Under the pieces are notes generated by a model. It searched no databases. It saw nothing but the letters and a program-made list of their open reading frames with translations, and was not told the DNA's origin. A stretch of DNA of 64,000 bases from Primulina eburnea (lineage: Eukaryota > Streptophyta > Magnoliopsida > Lamiales > Gesneriaceae): the NCBI RefSeq assembly GCF_022965805.1, contig NC_133117.1, positions 12,672,183-12,736,182 on the forward strand. The letters run 5' to 3'. Made by a program: the position numbers and the translations under genes. Position 1 is the stretch's first letter. Every line of letters starts with the position of its first letter. Shown piece by piece: positions 1 to 12,384 of the stretch.

Positions 1-232
1 TATTGTGTTATCTTTACTTCAGCTCTTTATTTCCAGTTAGATATTCTATCTTTCAATCAGTTTATTTTCCGCAACTGCTTATTCAGTTTAACTGATTGAT
101 ATTGACCGATGGGATACTTAGTTCAGTTTGTAACAAAACTGAACTACCTTTTTCGAAAAACATTTAAATTCCTAGAAGTGTTTATTCAACCCCCCCTTCT
201 AAACACTCCTTAGTCAATAACCGATCCTAACA
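1..232 (+). mobile_element. Terminal fragment of a Sirevirus-like copia LTR
   Basis: This stretch is the reverse complement of the first ~200 bases of the LTR at 45577-46546 (for example the run of Cs at 190-196 and the sequence around TTCCAGTTAGATATTC), with moderate divergence. It ends in CA at 231-232, the normal LTR terminus. The same LTR family is therefore present here in the opposite orientation to the complete copy. The rest of the element lies outside the window to the left. It abuts copia gag sequence at 233, which suggests insertion into an older copia. Confidence 0.85.
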
Positions 233-382
233 AACTGTGTTAGGCTTTAAGATTTTCAGTGGACCATCTGTGATGACATACCACATGTCATCATCTTGTG
301 CTGCAAGAAGAGCTTGCATTCTTATCTTCCAGTCGTCAAAATCTTCCTTAGAGAACATAGGGATCTTGCTGAAGTGTGCCAT
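233..382 (-). pseudogene. Copia gag N-terminal fragment
   Basis: About 50 codons of a Ty1/copia gag start, beginning at the ATG at 380-382 and cut off at 233 by the LTR fragment to the left. It matches the gag start of the complete copia at 56461 almost residue for residue (KIPMFS, DFDDWKIRMQA, AAQDDDMWYVITDGP). The open frame continues upstream to 427 only by running through the primer-binding site, so I prefer the internal ATG. A related but distinct copia family is implied because its LTR (429 onward) differs from the 45577 family. Gag would form the virus-like particle; this fragment cannot. Confidence 0.85.
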
Positions 383-414
383 TTGTTGTAGTTTTTCACA
401 AACAAGAATAACCT

Positions 415-426
415 GCTCTGATACCA
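415..426 (-). other. Primer-binding site (tRNA-iMet)
   Basis: Read on the minus strand this is TGGTATCAGAGC, the plant initiator-Met tRNA PBS. It sits two bases inside the LTR end at 429 and about 33 bases before the gag ATG, which fixes element orientation as minus. Confidence 0.9.
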
Positions 427-428
427 AT

Positions 429-1408
429 TGTTGAGGATCGAAGTTGAGTTTAGAGGGGGGGTGAATAAACTCTACTCGTTTTTCGTTCTGATGAGGTACT
501 AAAATCCTGTTAAGGATAGTAGTTGATATTGTGCAAATACTTTCACCTGATTACAGTAGAACGTGCGGAAACAATCTGATGAAGTAGTTGGAAAAACAAT
601 AAAGCAGTAGACATCAGTTGTTTATGGAAGTTCGAAGATAAACTCTTCTACGTCTCTCCTTCTTCTGTTTCCAGAAGTTATAACTAAAAGACTTTGGATA
701 TTACAGTACAACACTTGTACACACCCACTTCAGAAGGACTTACATCTCAGCCTACTGAAACTCTTAGTTTCTCAACTCACAAAAATGCGAAACACAAAGT
801 TCTGAAAAGACTCTTTTCAGATTACAGACTTTTGATAAAATATTAGTGCAGTAAAGATCGTGAAGAGTGTAAGAATTAGTAGCACAAGATGATCTACAAA
901 AGATCAGATATAAGCTATGAAGCGTGTGCTACTTTTCTTTGTGTTGAAATTTTAAAATGCTCATGGAAAACTGATATTCGTTTGATAAGAGAGTAGCTTT
1001 GTTCCTTGAAAATGATATTATGCGAAGTGTCGTATCGAACAAGGATTTGATCCAAGTATATATAATCGACTGAGTTCAACGTTCACAATCAGAGAAGTCT
1101 TCAGATAACTGATACAATCAACTTTATTACCGAAAAAGGTTCCTGCAGAAAAGCTATAAAACAATCAGTCTTGTTTTATACTTAATTGGGTAATATGCAT
1201 TAAATGACTCCGTATAGTATTTAATGCTGCAATTAATACTAGTACTAGGAACTCTTTAACGGTAACAATTAAGATAGCAACGTTAGAAAACGTTCTCTAC
1301 TGGTTTGTATTGTTATCCCTTTTCTACTGGTTTAGTTTTACTAGAGCAGCAGCTACTGATAAGTTATTCTGTTGTTCTGGTCTGCTGGTCTTAGTTATCA
1401 TCGCCACA
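429..1408 (-). mobile_element. 5' LTR of a second copia family
   Basis: The left end (TGTTGAGGATCG) adjoins a PBS, and the right end is placed at CA near 1408 (approximate to a few bases). The inferred length, ~980 bp, matches the 970-bp LTR of the complete copia. Both LTR families begin with a similar GGATCG...G-run...TGAATAA segment, but the rest has diverged. No gene is visible. To the right is Athila gag, so the copia inserted into that gag. Confidence 0.75.
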
Positions 1409-2340
1409 ATAAAATTCATGTCTAACAGGCTTTTTCATGGAGACATTCTTTAAAAGAGGGCAAAGTGGGACAATCTTTTGTAGAATGATCACTTTTATCA
1501 CAAATGTGACGCACAATTTCTTGAACAGATTTTAATTGACCATTATTTTTCAATTCAAGTGCCTCAATTTTCTTGATCATGTTCATCCTTGAGGGTGTAC
1601 ATAACTCCACCAGATGTGGGAGTAGAATCTTGTTTGATGGTTCGATTGTACCTATAGTGTCCCAAATTTGACCATTTTCAGCTAATGAATCGAGATACTC
1701 AATTGCCTCGTTTGGATCTTTATCTTCATATGTTCCATTACACATAAATTCAACCATTTGCCTATCTTTAGGTGTTAAGCCTTCATAAAATTGAGAAACA
1801 ACTATCCAAATTTCAAAACCATGATGTGGACAAAGATTAAGCAATTCTTTATATCTATCACATCACTAATAAAGAGTTTCTCCTTGTTTTTGAGTGAAAA
1901 TGATGATTTGCCTTTTGAAAGAATTTGTATTATGAGATGGAAAAAACTTTTTCAAAAATTGTTGTTGCGATTCACCCCAAGTTCGAATGGATTATGATCT
2001 AAGATTTTGTAGCCAAATTTTAGCTTTAAATTTTAAAGAAAAACGAAAAATCCTAAGTCAATGGTGTTCATGCTATAATTTAGATCATTATATGTGTTGC
2101 ACACTTCGTCAAACTCTCATATATGCATGTATTGATTTTAAGAATCCAGGCCATGAAATTTGGGTAAAAGTTGAATAATACTAGGCTTAAAATTGAAATG
2201 AGATATAGCAGGGGGAAAAAATAGACATGAAGTGCACTAGTGCATGTAGGATTCATGTGATCTCTAAGTGTTCTTCGTCTAACATGATCATGTTGAGATT
2301 GAATTTTATATTCATTTTCTTGGAGGGGTTCTTCCGCCAT
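1409..2340 (-). pseudogene. Athila-type gypsy gag, truncated and frameshifted
   Basis: A minus-strand gag whose probable start is the ATG at 2338-2340 (MAEEPLQENEY, then RTLRDHMNPT, typical of Athila gag N-termini). The frame then shifts: the FPNFHGLDSENPY-like block of the family is visible only in another frame around 2100-2200. From 1844 to 1422 a frame of 140 codons shows the CPHHGF, FYEGL and LAENGQIWD signatures of the retrotransposon gag domain, followed by a cysteine-bearing C-terminal part (CDKSDHSTKDC). Several stops and at least one frameshift lie between. The left end is cut by the copia LTR near 1408, so pol is missing. Position next to a PBS and LTR confirms identity. Confidence 0.8.
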
Positions 2341-2506
2341 GTTTTGTGAAAATAATGGGTATTTTAGTATGAGTCGACCACTAATTGTACGTGACCAAAT
2401 GCTAATGCAAATGCAAAAAAAGAAAAACACACAAAAGCAATAAAAATTCAAAGAAAGAAAAATAAACTATAAGCAAAATTAAATAGACTTAAAATTAAAT
2501 TATACT

Positions 2507-2524
2507 TCCTCGGCAAAGGCGCCA
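2507..2524 (-). other. Athila-type primer-binding site
   Basis: Minus-strand TGGCGCCTTTGCCGAGGA resembles the Athila-clade PBS (usually assigned to tRNA-Asp). It lies 6 bases from the LTR end at 2531. The 2341-2506 stretch between gag ATG and PBS is AT-rich leader with no other feature. Confidence 0.75.
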
Positions 2525-2530
2525 AAAACT

Positions 2531-3984
2531 TGATGTGACTTTGATTGTTATACTCCCAAGAGCATGTTGTCCACAAGTAGTATAATTCGGTGAGTCCGAA
2601 TATGGTATCCACATGGAAACTAAGGTAATTACAAGTCTTTTTGTTTTTTTTTCTTCTAATTTTTTAATCTTTAATTAGTAATTTTTAATTGTTCAAATTT
2701 TAATTTAAGTAGTTGAAATTAGATGATCTACTCTTGTTATTTTAATAAATTTAACATCATTGAACATCATTGAAATCCACTTAATAAAATGGTTTCAATA
2801 TATTAAATAATAATATTTATATTATATTATATTATCTTATAAATATATAATATATACCAAAATTTATAAATGTCGTTAAATATTTATTGTGCTATATATA
2901 TTTGTAAACACTAAATCAAGATTCTCACTTTAAATGATTGGTAATACCAAACTAACATTTAAATGGTACCAAAAAATTAATATTATGATATATTCATATA
3001 TAATAAATCAAGGCATCCACTTTAAATGGTTGGTAATACCAAACTAACATTTAAATGGTTTCAAGAATTTAGTGCAACATATAACAACAATAAATCAAAA
3101 CTCTCATTTATAAATAAGGTATAATAATACTTAAAGAAATAAATACAACATAAACAATAAATAATGATTAAATAATATAAAACATAGATCATTACCTATT
3201 AATAATCTTATTATCATAACAAGAGCTTTACCTTTTCATCTTAACTTTGGAAAGTTAGCTACTCATTATTCAAAGTATAAAACTTTGAATATGAAATTAA
3301 CATGCTAATTATATTTAAATGAAGAAATAATGGAAAAACAATGAGAGAAATATTATGAACTCAAAGGTTTGTTCATAGTATGAGGGATGTCTCAATACAT
3401 TATAATGCACCCCTATTTATAGCCAAATTTTGGGAGACAACCACAAATAAAATATTATTTTTTTACATATAAGTTTTCATTGGTGTTCCAAGAAATTATG
3501 CCAACATACAGCATCACTTTTGAAAATCTTCTCATCCGAATTTTCTTTTCCACATAAAACAAAATATGTTGATAATTTAGTTGTTTGAATTGTGGTATTT
3601 TGTTTTTACCATTTAACCAAGTAATTTGAGAGATATGGTTTAAATGCTAGAGCATGGTAAAACTACCACTCCTTTGGTAACTTTATTTGTTGCGTAATTT
3701 GATCCCAATTATGAGAGGATTTTTATCTCATACTTGCCACCAATATTGTAGATATTATCATCAACTCTCTACAGGTCCAAGAATCATCTTAATCTCATTT
3801 GCAATGGCAATGTTATTCTTGTTTTATCGAATATGTAAAAATAATAAAAATTTATAATTACACAACAACTTATATTTTATACAATTTATTATAACACATA
3901 TAATATTTACACTTTTAATAAAACAAAAACTATAAATATATATTATAAAACATTTAATTAATATACAATTTTTTATGTTTGTCA
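2531..3984 (-). mobile_element. Athila-type 5' LTR
   Basis: It begins TGATGTGACTTTGATTG beside the PBS and ends ...TGTTTGTCA at 3984. A second copy of the same LTR is found at 29815-31332, and alignment of the two defines both ends. The LTR is AT-rich with repeated ACTTTAAATGGTTGG-like words around 2920-3070. The next five bases (TGCAA, 3985-3989) should be one half of the target-site duplication; the other half is outside or lost. The host sequence to the right is gypsy integrase. Confidence 0.85.
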
Positions 3985-6007
3985 TGCAACTGTCCGTGCA
4001 AACCGTCCTACGCGATTCAACCAAAAACAAGCCAATCTCGAACCGACTCGGTACAAGCGCATCGACAGACCCTTTAGCTTCCCTGCAGGTCTCTGATGCT
4101 CGGCCTTAACCTGCTGACACGTACAAACACTTGGACACGAAACGCAAGATATCTCGCTTCATGCCCGGCCACCAATAAAGAGTCTGTAGATCCTTATACA
4201 TCTTCGTACTCTCTGGGGGAATGTCGTACAGGGAGCTGTGGGCCTCACTCATGATATCTGCTCTCAGGGAATCACTACTAGGAACTCACAGTCGGTCACA
4301 ATATCTGACTATTCCACCTCAACCGTATACAACCACAGGCCCTTACTCATTCCTCTGTTTCCACTTCTGTAACTACTCGTCAAAAGTCTGCCCTGCTCGA
4401 ATCCTGTCTCTCAGTCTCGACTGTACTGTCAGGGTAGAAAGACTAGGAGCATCACCCTTGGAATAAACTGCAAGATCAAACCTCTGAATCTCTGCCTGCA
4501 ATGGTCTATGTACCGTCAACTGAGTGATCACTGCATTCTTACTGCTCATGGTATCCGTAACCACATTAGCCTTACACGGATGGTAGCTAATATCAAAGTC
4601 ATAATCCTTCACTAGTTCCAGCCATCTCCTCTATCTAATATTCAGATCTTTCCGTGTGAATAAATACTTCAGGCTCTTGTGATCAGTGAAAATCCTGCAC
4701 TTCTCCGCATACAGATAGTGCCTCCATATCTTCAAGGCGAATACCACTGCTGCTAGCTCGAGGTCATGAGTCGGATAATTCTTCCCATTGACCTTCAACT
4801 GTCTGGACACGTAGGCTACAACTCTATCATGTTGCATCATAACTACGCCCAAATCGACCTTCGAAGCATCCGTGTAAAGCACAAACACTCCTTGACCTAT
4901 TGGCATAGCTAGAACTGGCGCTAAAGTCAATGCCTGCTTCAGCCTGTAAAATCTCTCCAGGCACTCTGATCCGCAGATAAATTTGGCATTCTTCTTCGTC
5001 AAGGCATTCATAGGCAATGCAATAGAACAGAAGTCATGAATAAACTTCCTGTAGTACCCAGCAATTCCCAAGAAATTGCGGATCTCTATCACACTCTTAC
5101 GAGCTGGCCAATCTCGGACAACCTCAACCTTACTAGAATCAACCTCTACTCCATCTCTGGATACAATTTGGCCAAAGAATGCCACCCTATCTAGCCAGAA
5201 CTCCCACTTACTGAACTTGGCATACAACCGTATGTCCTGTAAAGTCTGCAGTATGGTCTTCAGATGCTGACCTTGCTCTTCTCTACTCTTCAAATAGATA
5301 AGAATATCGTCTATCAAAACTACGATTAACTAATCCAAGTACGTTTGAAACACGCGATTGATGAGGTCCTTGAAGATCGTTGGACCGTTGTCAATCTGAA
5401 GGGCATCACCATAAACTCATAACGTGTCCTAAAAGTTGTCTTATGCATGTCAGACTCTCTCATCTTCACTAGTGGTATCTTGAAAGGAGATCTATCATTG
5501 AAAATACTAACGCTCCCTGAAACTGATCAAATAGATCCTCAATCCTAGGCAGTGGATACTTGTTCTTGACCGTGACCCTATTCAGTTCTCTGTAATCAAT
5601 GCAGAGCCTCATGCTGTCGTCTTTCTTCTTAACAAACAGTACGGGTCCTCCCCATGGAGAAAACTCAGGCAAATGAAACCCTTGTCCAGCAAGTCCTATA
5701 TCTGAACATTCAGCTCTTTCATCTCTCCAGGTGCTAGACGATAGGCTGCCTTAGAAATCGTCACTGTACCCGGCATCAGCTCAATGGAAAAGTCAACCTC
5801 TCTAACCGGTGGAATGCCTGAAACATCATCCGAGAAAACGCTGGGAAAATCCCTGACCACCTCGACATATTCTAGCCTCTGGCTGTTTGGCTCGGTCACT
5901 GTGACAATACTGGCCAAATATTCCTCGCAGTCTCTTCTCATGAGCTTCTTTGCATAGATGCTAGAAATGATGTGCGGCATCTGCTGATGTCTGCTGATTT
6001 TGTACAC
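3985..6007 (-). pseudogene. Ty3/gypsy chromovirus pol remnant
   Basis: Minus-strand pol in pieces. From right to left: the protease-RT linker (5985-5696; VRDFPSVF, DDVSGIPPVREVDF), RT fingers and palm (5672-5469; [19 protein letters not shown]), a further RT part with the catalytic IDD box (around 5300-5317), RT thumb and RNase H (5317-4631; [46 protein letters not shown]), the RNase H tail (4612-4373), and the integrase zinc-binding part (about 4260-4090; STKMYKDLQTLYWWPGMK). Several stops and frameshifts separate these. The integrase core is missing because an Athila LTR sits at 3984. Gag is also absent. The family matches the chromovirus bodies further right. Confidence 0.9.
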
Positions 6008-6930
6008 TACATCTCGAAAAATACATTTTTATGAATAAAAAATGTAAATCACACATTTTAAAATAATTTATTCCAATATCCGTAAAAATACTGCAGTTAA
6101 AAATAAGAAAAATCGTCAACCATAGACTGTCGTCTAAAATTATAACGTCCCGAAAATTTGAAGGTCCACGTAAATCACATAAATGCAAGTTACCAAACTA
6201 CTTTTATGTTTTATTAAATGGTTTTAATGCATTAAATGCATTTTTATTGCATGAATATGTGTTTTAATTCATGGTTTATTTAAGTTTCATGCATAAGGGC
6301 TTTTAGTAGTTTTCGCACTCGAATGAAGAATGGAGATCGGAGATAATAAAGAAAAAATATTTTTATTAAATAATCAGTTGTAATAATTTAATATATGGTG
6401 TATTCAACTGTGATTTTCGAAAAAAGGGCCTTGGTAGAATATTTTTATTCGTGGGGTCATATTTTAACCGGTACGTAAAATTTAGCGAGTCAGTGGACTT
6501 TTTGAGAGCTCGGTCAATATTTAAAAAAACGTAACTAAACGAAATATTTTTTGGGAGTGTTTTAGGGCTTCACGGGTTAATTTTATTTCTTGGGACTATA
6601 ACCCTTTTAACTCCTTTAATTATTATTATTGGCCCATTAGTATACAATTATATTAACCTAAACACTCCATTATCTAACCCTAAACCTAATTCCCACTTGG
6701 TGGCCGCCCCCTCCATATTCAGCAGCAGCCTCCCTCATAAAAATGCAACAACACCTAAATTTTCTCTCAAGGCTTTTCAAAATATTTCTCCCTCGTCTCT
6801 ACAGTGCACGTTCTACGCGCGTTGTAGCAAAGTTTTCTTGTGTATTTTACGCAAAGGCACGCCATATACCTTCGTTATCTCATCAATCACACCATGATAA
6901 GAATTTTTAATAGTTTTTGCAGGATATTAC
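6008..6930. mobile_element. Unassigned stretch with an LTR-like remnant
   Basis: 6008-6140 is AT-rich with no recognisable feature. From about 6141 the sequence (ATAACGTCCCGAAAATTTG) resembles the start of the gypsy LTRs here, and 6650-6900 has the C-rich, leader-like texture seen in them (GGCCGCCCCCTCC). It stops where a clear LTR begins at 6931. I take it as a decayed LTR; no gene is visible. Confidence 0.4.
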
Positions 6931-7595
6931 TGTAACATACCGTATTTTGAACTACTTAAAATGTAATGTATCGTATTTTGAACTACTTAAAATTTGCGGA
7001 AAAATAAAAATTTTCTTAAATAAATAATAGACTTACAAATTACTGGTAAAATTAATCTACTCGTTTAAAAATATTTGAAATAAAAATAATTATAAACAAA
7101 GTTTGCAAAAAGTCATCGTTTAGACATCGTAAACAATCTCATGAAAAATCAGAGTATTTGAAACATGCATAAAGTTCTTAAAAACGTAGGCGGTCCTCGG
7201 GTTTAGCCTCCGCGCAGTCCGAGCTAGCTCATAGGTCCCAACCCCTCATCTCCTCATACTCGTCCACTCACCTGCATCGATCATGTCTAGTGAGTGTAAA
7301 ACCCAACATGTATAAACTGTGAATAACAAGTAATACATAATAAAAACACATGCATTTTAAAGTAGGACATACATACTTAAATTTGAATGTAGTTACATAA
7401 GCATAGACGTGTCATCATATCGTAAATCTTTTCATAAAGATACTTGCATCATACATACTTTATCATACATAATCATCATCGTTTTTTGCGTAGAGATATG
7501 TTTCAAAACAAGTGACTCATACATAAATGCGCATGATCAGACTAAACAACAGTACTGGGCTTGGAACGGATGTCCGTTACCACATACATGAGATC

Positions 7596-7683
7596 CCCGG
7601 TCATGCTTTACCGGGTGGATTTGTCCCTGGTCATGCTTTACCGCTTTCCAATCCTGATCTAAACCCGGTCATGCTTTACCGGG
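7596..7683. repeat. Cluster of short hairpins in LTR
   Basis: Two perfect 6-bp stems CCCGGT / ACCGGG with an 8-base loop CATGCTTT occur at 7596-7615 and 7664-7683, with a weaker copy between (around 7629-7645). Equivalent clusters occur in the other LTRs at 31605-31710, 32923-33045 and 58326-58430, with altered but largely still pairing stems. Confidence 0.8.
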
Positions 7684-8184
7684 GTGGAGAGCTCACCGGC
7701 CACATTCACCGGCTTCCAAACTCCTTCATATTTGGTCACAAGACATTTAGCATACCTCCAAAACATTAAATATTTTCTTTTGCACGTCGAACATACTTAC
7801 ATAGCGTTGAAGGATTCGTTGGATCTCGCTTGGGGCTCCCGCTTCACATACATAATAGTACATTATACCAACAACTTTAAAATTCATAACTTAACCGCAC
7901 CAACAAACTTGCAACAGAAGTTATTAAATAACTTATGACTTTTTAGACCCCTCGGGAGTTGACCACCTTTAATCAATATACTAACCCATGACTCGAACCT
8001 CGAAAAGATCTTGGCATGGAGTAAGAAATTCCCCAAGCAATGGAAGACACGGACCTCGCTTAAACCATAGTTCAACGTTCCCCGATCAAACTTCGTAACA
8101 TCTAAACTAACTTTCACTATGCTTGGACATAACGACGTAATAGTACCTAAAGAAAGCAATAGCACCTAAATCGAAGCCCGAAAA

Positions 8185-8285
8185 ATGCCAGAACCAGTGC
8201 CTAGGCGCTACACTGCAGTGCTGCGGCGCTACCTGGTGCAAAACTGCAGCGCTGCACACTCATGGTGCAGTGTTGCGGCTCTAGT
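8185..8285. repeat. GC-rich short-repeat patch in LTR
   Basis: Interleaved words GCGCTAC, CTGCAG, GTGCTGCGGCG and GGTGCA recur several times in about 100 bp, standing out from AT-rich surroundings. The other LTRs of the array have unrelated GC-rich patches at the corresponding place. Confidence 0.65.
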
Positions 8286-9133
8286 CCTGTGCGAATTCAA
8301 CCCCAAAAATAAATATTCTACCCATTCCCTTCCCAATGCCTTCTAATGCCATCAAACAAATACCGACTCGAAACGAACACCGAAAGACAGCTGATCACTC
8401 TTCATGAAACCAACTACACAACAAGGAACAATAGGCAATTCCCAACAAAGCCTGCAACATACAATTATCAAGAACACGTTTTCGTAAAATCGCAGTTTGA
8501 GCAGTCCCACAAAAATGATCTTAACTCACTAGTTTATGGTCCAAAAATTACAAATTTAGTTTCAAATCGAAGGTATCAAAGAGTACTATGTTCTATTTAT
8601 CGAAAGTTCTACCATAACGTCGACCGAAAATACACATTACACGAAATGATAGCAGACTCGGTTTTTAGATCTAAAATTTTGATCCAAAATTGTTTCAAAT
8701 CATTTTGCTCAAACTTTTGCACAACATACATGGATTTTGTACACAATGAACATCAAAACATATAATATGATGAGATCGATGCAGTAAGAAAGAATATAAA
8801 TGTCTTTGATGAATATACTCACGAAACGACGATACCGATGCAGAAAGATGTGAGGGTTGGTCCGGGACGAATTGTGGCATGATTTTTTTTGCTAAAAACG
8901 TGTGATTGCTGAAAATTTTTTGAAGGTGAGGGTGGCTGCTGGAGAGAGTAACAAGAACCCTAGCTATCACTCAAAAATGAAATGAATACAATGAAATGTG
9001 TGTGTGTGTGTCTATCGTGGATGTAAGTGTGTGTGTGTATGGAAGTGTGTGCGCGTGAGTTTAAAGCTTAGGGAGGTAATTAGTGAGTTAATTTGATCAA
9101 CTAAAAATGCTAATATCAAAAAGCATACTAAAT

Positions 9134-12100
9134 AACTGCTACCAAAGTGGCTTCCTCCACTGATTGATTCAGTCACCAGACTTTGACCAACCGGGTCACT
9201 TTGTTCCAAAGTCTCCGCTTTTGTTGTCTAGGATTTGGACAGGTCTTTCCTCATATGACAGATCTGGAGCCAACTGCAATGGCTCAAAAATCAAGATATG
9301 TGAATGATTTGCTATATACTTCCTCATCATCGAGATGTGGAATACGTTGTGTACTCCGGTCAGATTCGATGGTAGAGCTACACAATAAGCAAGTGTCCCA
9401 ACTCAATCAAGAATTTCGAACGACCCAACGAATCTCGAACTTAGCTTGCCTCTCTTCCCAAACCTCATAACGCACTTCATGGGTGATATCTTTACAAATA
9501 CGTGATCTCCTACGACAAACTCAAGATCTTTTTTTCTCTTGTCAGCATAACTCTTTTGACGACTCTGGGATGTTTTCATCCTGTCTGGGATCTTGACCAC
9601 CACATCTGCCGTCTGCTGAACAATCTCTGGGCTAAGTTCTGATCTCTCACCGACTTCATCCCAATGAATCAGAGATCTGCACTTCCTTCCATACAGTGCC
9701 TCGTAGGGAGCCATACCTATAGATTATTGGACATTGTTGTTGTAGGTAAACTCCACTAGAGGTAGCTTTGATCCCAATTCACTTGGAAATAGATCACACA
9801 ATCTCGCAGCAAATCTTCCAAAATCTGAACCACTCGCTCAGACTGGCCATCTGTCTGAGGGTGAAATGTCGTATTGAATAGAAACTTATTCCCCATGGAT
9901 GCATGTAAAATCTTCCAAAAGGACGATGTGAATCTCGAGTCCATGTCAGACATGATAGAAACAGGCATCCTGTGCAATCTGACTATCTCCCTAATATAGA
10001 GCTCTGCATACTGAGTCATGGAGAAAGTCGTCTTCACTGGAAAGAAGTGTGTTGACTTAGTAAGTCGGTCCACTATAACCCAAATGGCATTGCATCCTCT
10101 AACTGACATCGGCAAACCAACAACTAAGTCTATGGTGAAATTTCCCCTATTTCCACTCAGGAATAGAGAGCGGCTTAAGCATTCCTGCGGACCTCTGATG
10201 CTCTGCTTTCACTTGCTGACAAGTGAGACATTCAGACACAAATCGGCGGATGTACTGCTTCATACCTGGACACAAATACAGCATCTGAAAATCCTTGTAC
10301 ATCTTGGTGCCTCCTGGATGGAATATGTATGTGCCTCTGACAAAATATCCTCTCTGATCGAATCAACACTAGGCACCCACATCTTCCCTTTGTATCTCAC
10401 AATATCATCAGACACTGTGTAGAGTACACTGCCTTTGGTCTCATCCTTCAGTCTCCATTTCTGTAACTGCTCATCCGAAAGCTGACCTCTACGGATTCGG
10501 TCTAGCATTGTTTTTGGTCAGGGAAGTGAGTGGCACTGCAAATCGAGGAAAATCTCTGAATAAATTTCTTGTAGTAGCCTTCCAAGCCTAGGAAACTACG
10601 GATCTCTGACGCATTCTCCGTCTCAATCCATTCCTTAACTGCTGCCACTTTAGTTGTATCCATCTCAATGCAGCTGCTAGATATTATGTGACACAAAAAT
10701 GCTACTTTCTCGAACCAGAATTCACACTTACTGAATTTCGAAAACAACCTGCGAATCTACAAGACCTGCAAAACTGTACCCAAATGCTTACTGTGCTCCT
10801 CATTGCTCTTCGAGTAGGTAAGAATGTCGTAAATAAATACCATGAAGAACTGATCTAAGTAGGGATGAAATTCTTGATTCATGAGGTCTATAAAAATCGA
10901 TAGAGCATTCGTCAGTCCTGAACGTCATCACTAAGAACTCGTAGTGCTCATATCTGGTTCTGATGGCTTTCTTATGAATATCTGCATCTTTTACCTTCAT
11001 TTGATGATACCTAGACCAGTAAATCTATCTTAGAGAAAACTGTAGCTCTCTGCAACTGATCGAACAAGTCCTTGATCCTTGGTAGTGGGTATTTATTCTT
11101 GATCGTTACTTTTTTCAATTCTCGGTAATCGATACATAACCTCATGCTCCCATCTTTCTTCTTTAAAAACAGCACTGGTGTGCCCTATGGTAAGAACTAG
11201 GGCGGATGAAATATTTATCTAGAAGTTCTTGAATTTGCTGCTTGAGCTCTAACATCAGTAGGAGCTAAACGGTAAGGTACCTTAGAGATTGGCACAGTGC
11301 CTAGCACAAGGTCAATGGCAAACTCCACCTTTCTCTGGTAGAAGGCCTGTGACGTCATCAGAAAAAAACATCAGGAAAGTTTTGAACTACTGGTACTTCA
11401 GATATCGACGGAGTAGGTACGTCAGGTGCAGAAATAATACTGGCCAAGAAACCCTGACACCCCTTATGAATAAGTCTTTGTGCATGCATGCAAGAGATCA
11501 TGCGAGGAAAACTTCTCCATCTGTCCAGCTCAAAAAGAAACTGCTTCATGTCCAACAGTCTTACCAACACCAAGCTTTTCTGAAAGTCAATAAGAACTCT
11601 GTTCTTCGTTAGCCAGTCTATCCCAAGATAATATCAAACTCTGCCATCGACAAAAAAATCAGGTCGGCATACACTAGTTGCCTCTGCAGTTTAAGATCAA
11701 TGTCTCTAACCATGCTAGTGGCTTATAACTCTTCTCTTGATGGGACTGTCACTGAATAGTTCACGTCGAGTCCAATGGACTGGACATCCAAATGATTAGC
11801 GAACGCCTCCGAGATAAAGATGTGTGTGGCCCTGGAATCTATCAAGGCCTTCGTGGCGACTCTCTTTATGAAGATATTTCCTGAGAGGTGTTAGCACAAT
11901 TACAAAAACTTATAGGCCCAAATACAATCTTAACCTCATGCATAGTTGGAAATTTCTATCACAAGTCGTCAAAAATATGAATCAGCACACTAATACCCAA
12001 ATCAAATTCGAAACATGCATGGCAAAAATAATATGGTGCAGAATTAATTAAGTCACTAGTCAACAAGGTAGTGTCTGGTTTCGCCTCCTCTGCCTACATG

Positions 12101-12384
12101 GCGAACACTCTCCCCTGGTTCGGCTGCCTCCACTGCGGACAGTCCTTCAGCATATGATCGCTGGCTCCACACTTGAAGCATTTGCCCGATCCCCATAAAC
12201 ACTGTCCCGCATGCTAGCGGTGGCACTTCGGGCACACTGGGTTCTCACCAGGATTCTGAGGAGCCTTCTTCTGAGGAATATGATCCTTTCCTTTTGGCGG
12301 TCCTTGAAACAGACTCTTCCCCTGCTGCCCCTGGAAAGGCCTCTTAAAATGCTGCTGCTGCTGCTACTGAGGTACCTCATAGGG
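9134..12384 (-). pseudogene. Chromovirus body A: pol and C-terminal gag
   Basis: Minus strand, reading right to left. Gag zinc knuckle region (about 12130-12190; cysteines and histidine in the CFKC..DHMLKDC style), protease (about 11760-11870; LIDSRATHIF, where the catalytic motif normally has Gly after DS), RT linker (11573-11358), RT palm (about 11000-10800), RT thumb (10747-10502; FLGLEGYYKKFIQRF), then directly the RNase H-integrase linker (10508-10260; LDRIRRGQLSDEQLQ), integrase core (10115-9756; [29 protein letters not shown]) and integrase C-terminus (9714-9403). RNase H is absent by an internal deletion near 10505. Multiple stops and frameshifts occur. The gag N-terminus continues at 28784-29520 beyond the nested element. 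Confidence 0.9.

Larger units (their letters stand above)
6931..9133 (-). mobile_element. Left LTR of the chromovirus array, 3'-truncated
   Basis: It begins TGTAACATACCG and is collinear with the LTRs at 29521-36323 and 57903-60308. The first ~30 bases are repeated in tandem (6931 and 6961). Around 9133 the sequence jumps straight into pol coding sequence equivalent to ~36412, so about 500 bp holding the LTR end, PPT and pol stop region are deleted. It contains a hairpin cluster (7596-7683), a GC-rich repeat patch (8185-8285) and a GT-rich tract (8997-9050). Confidence 0.85.

Noticed and set aside
415..426. tRNA genes suggested by repeated TGGTATCAGAGC
   Set aside because: All occurrences lie next to LTR ends as primer-binding sites; no cloverleaf is present.
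2080..2451. 123-codon minus frame with a hydrophobic N-terminus, resembling a secreted or membrane protein
   Set aside because: Its first third is Athila leader and the rest is frameshifted gag; the hydrophobicity comes from AT-rich out-of-frame reading.
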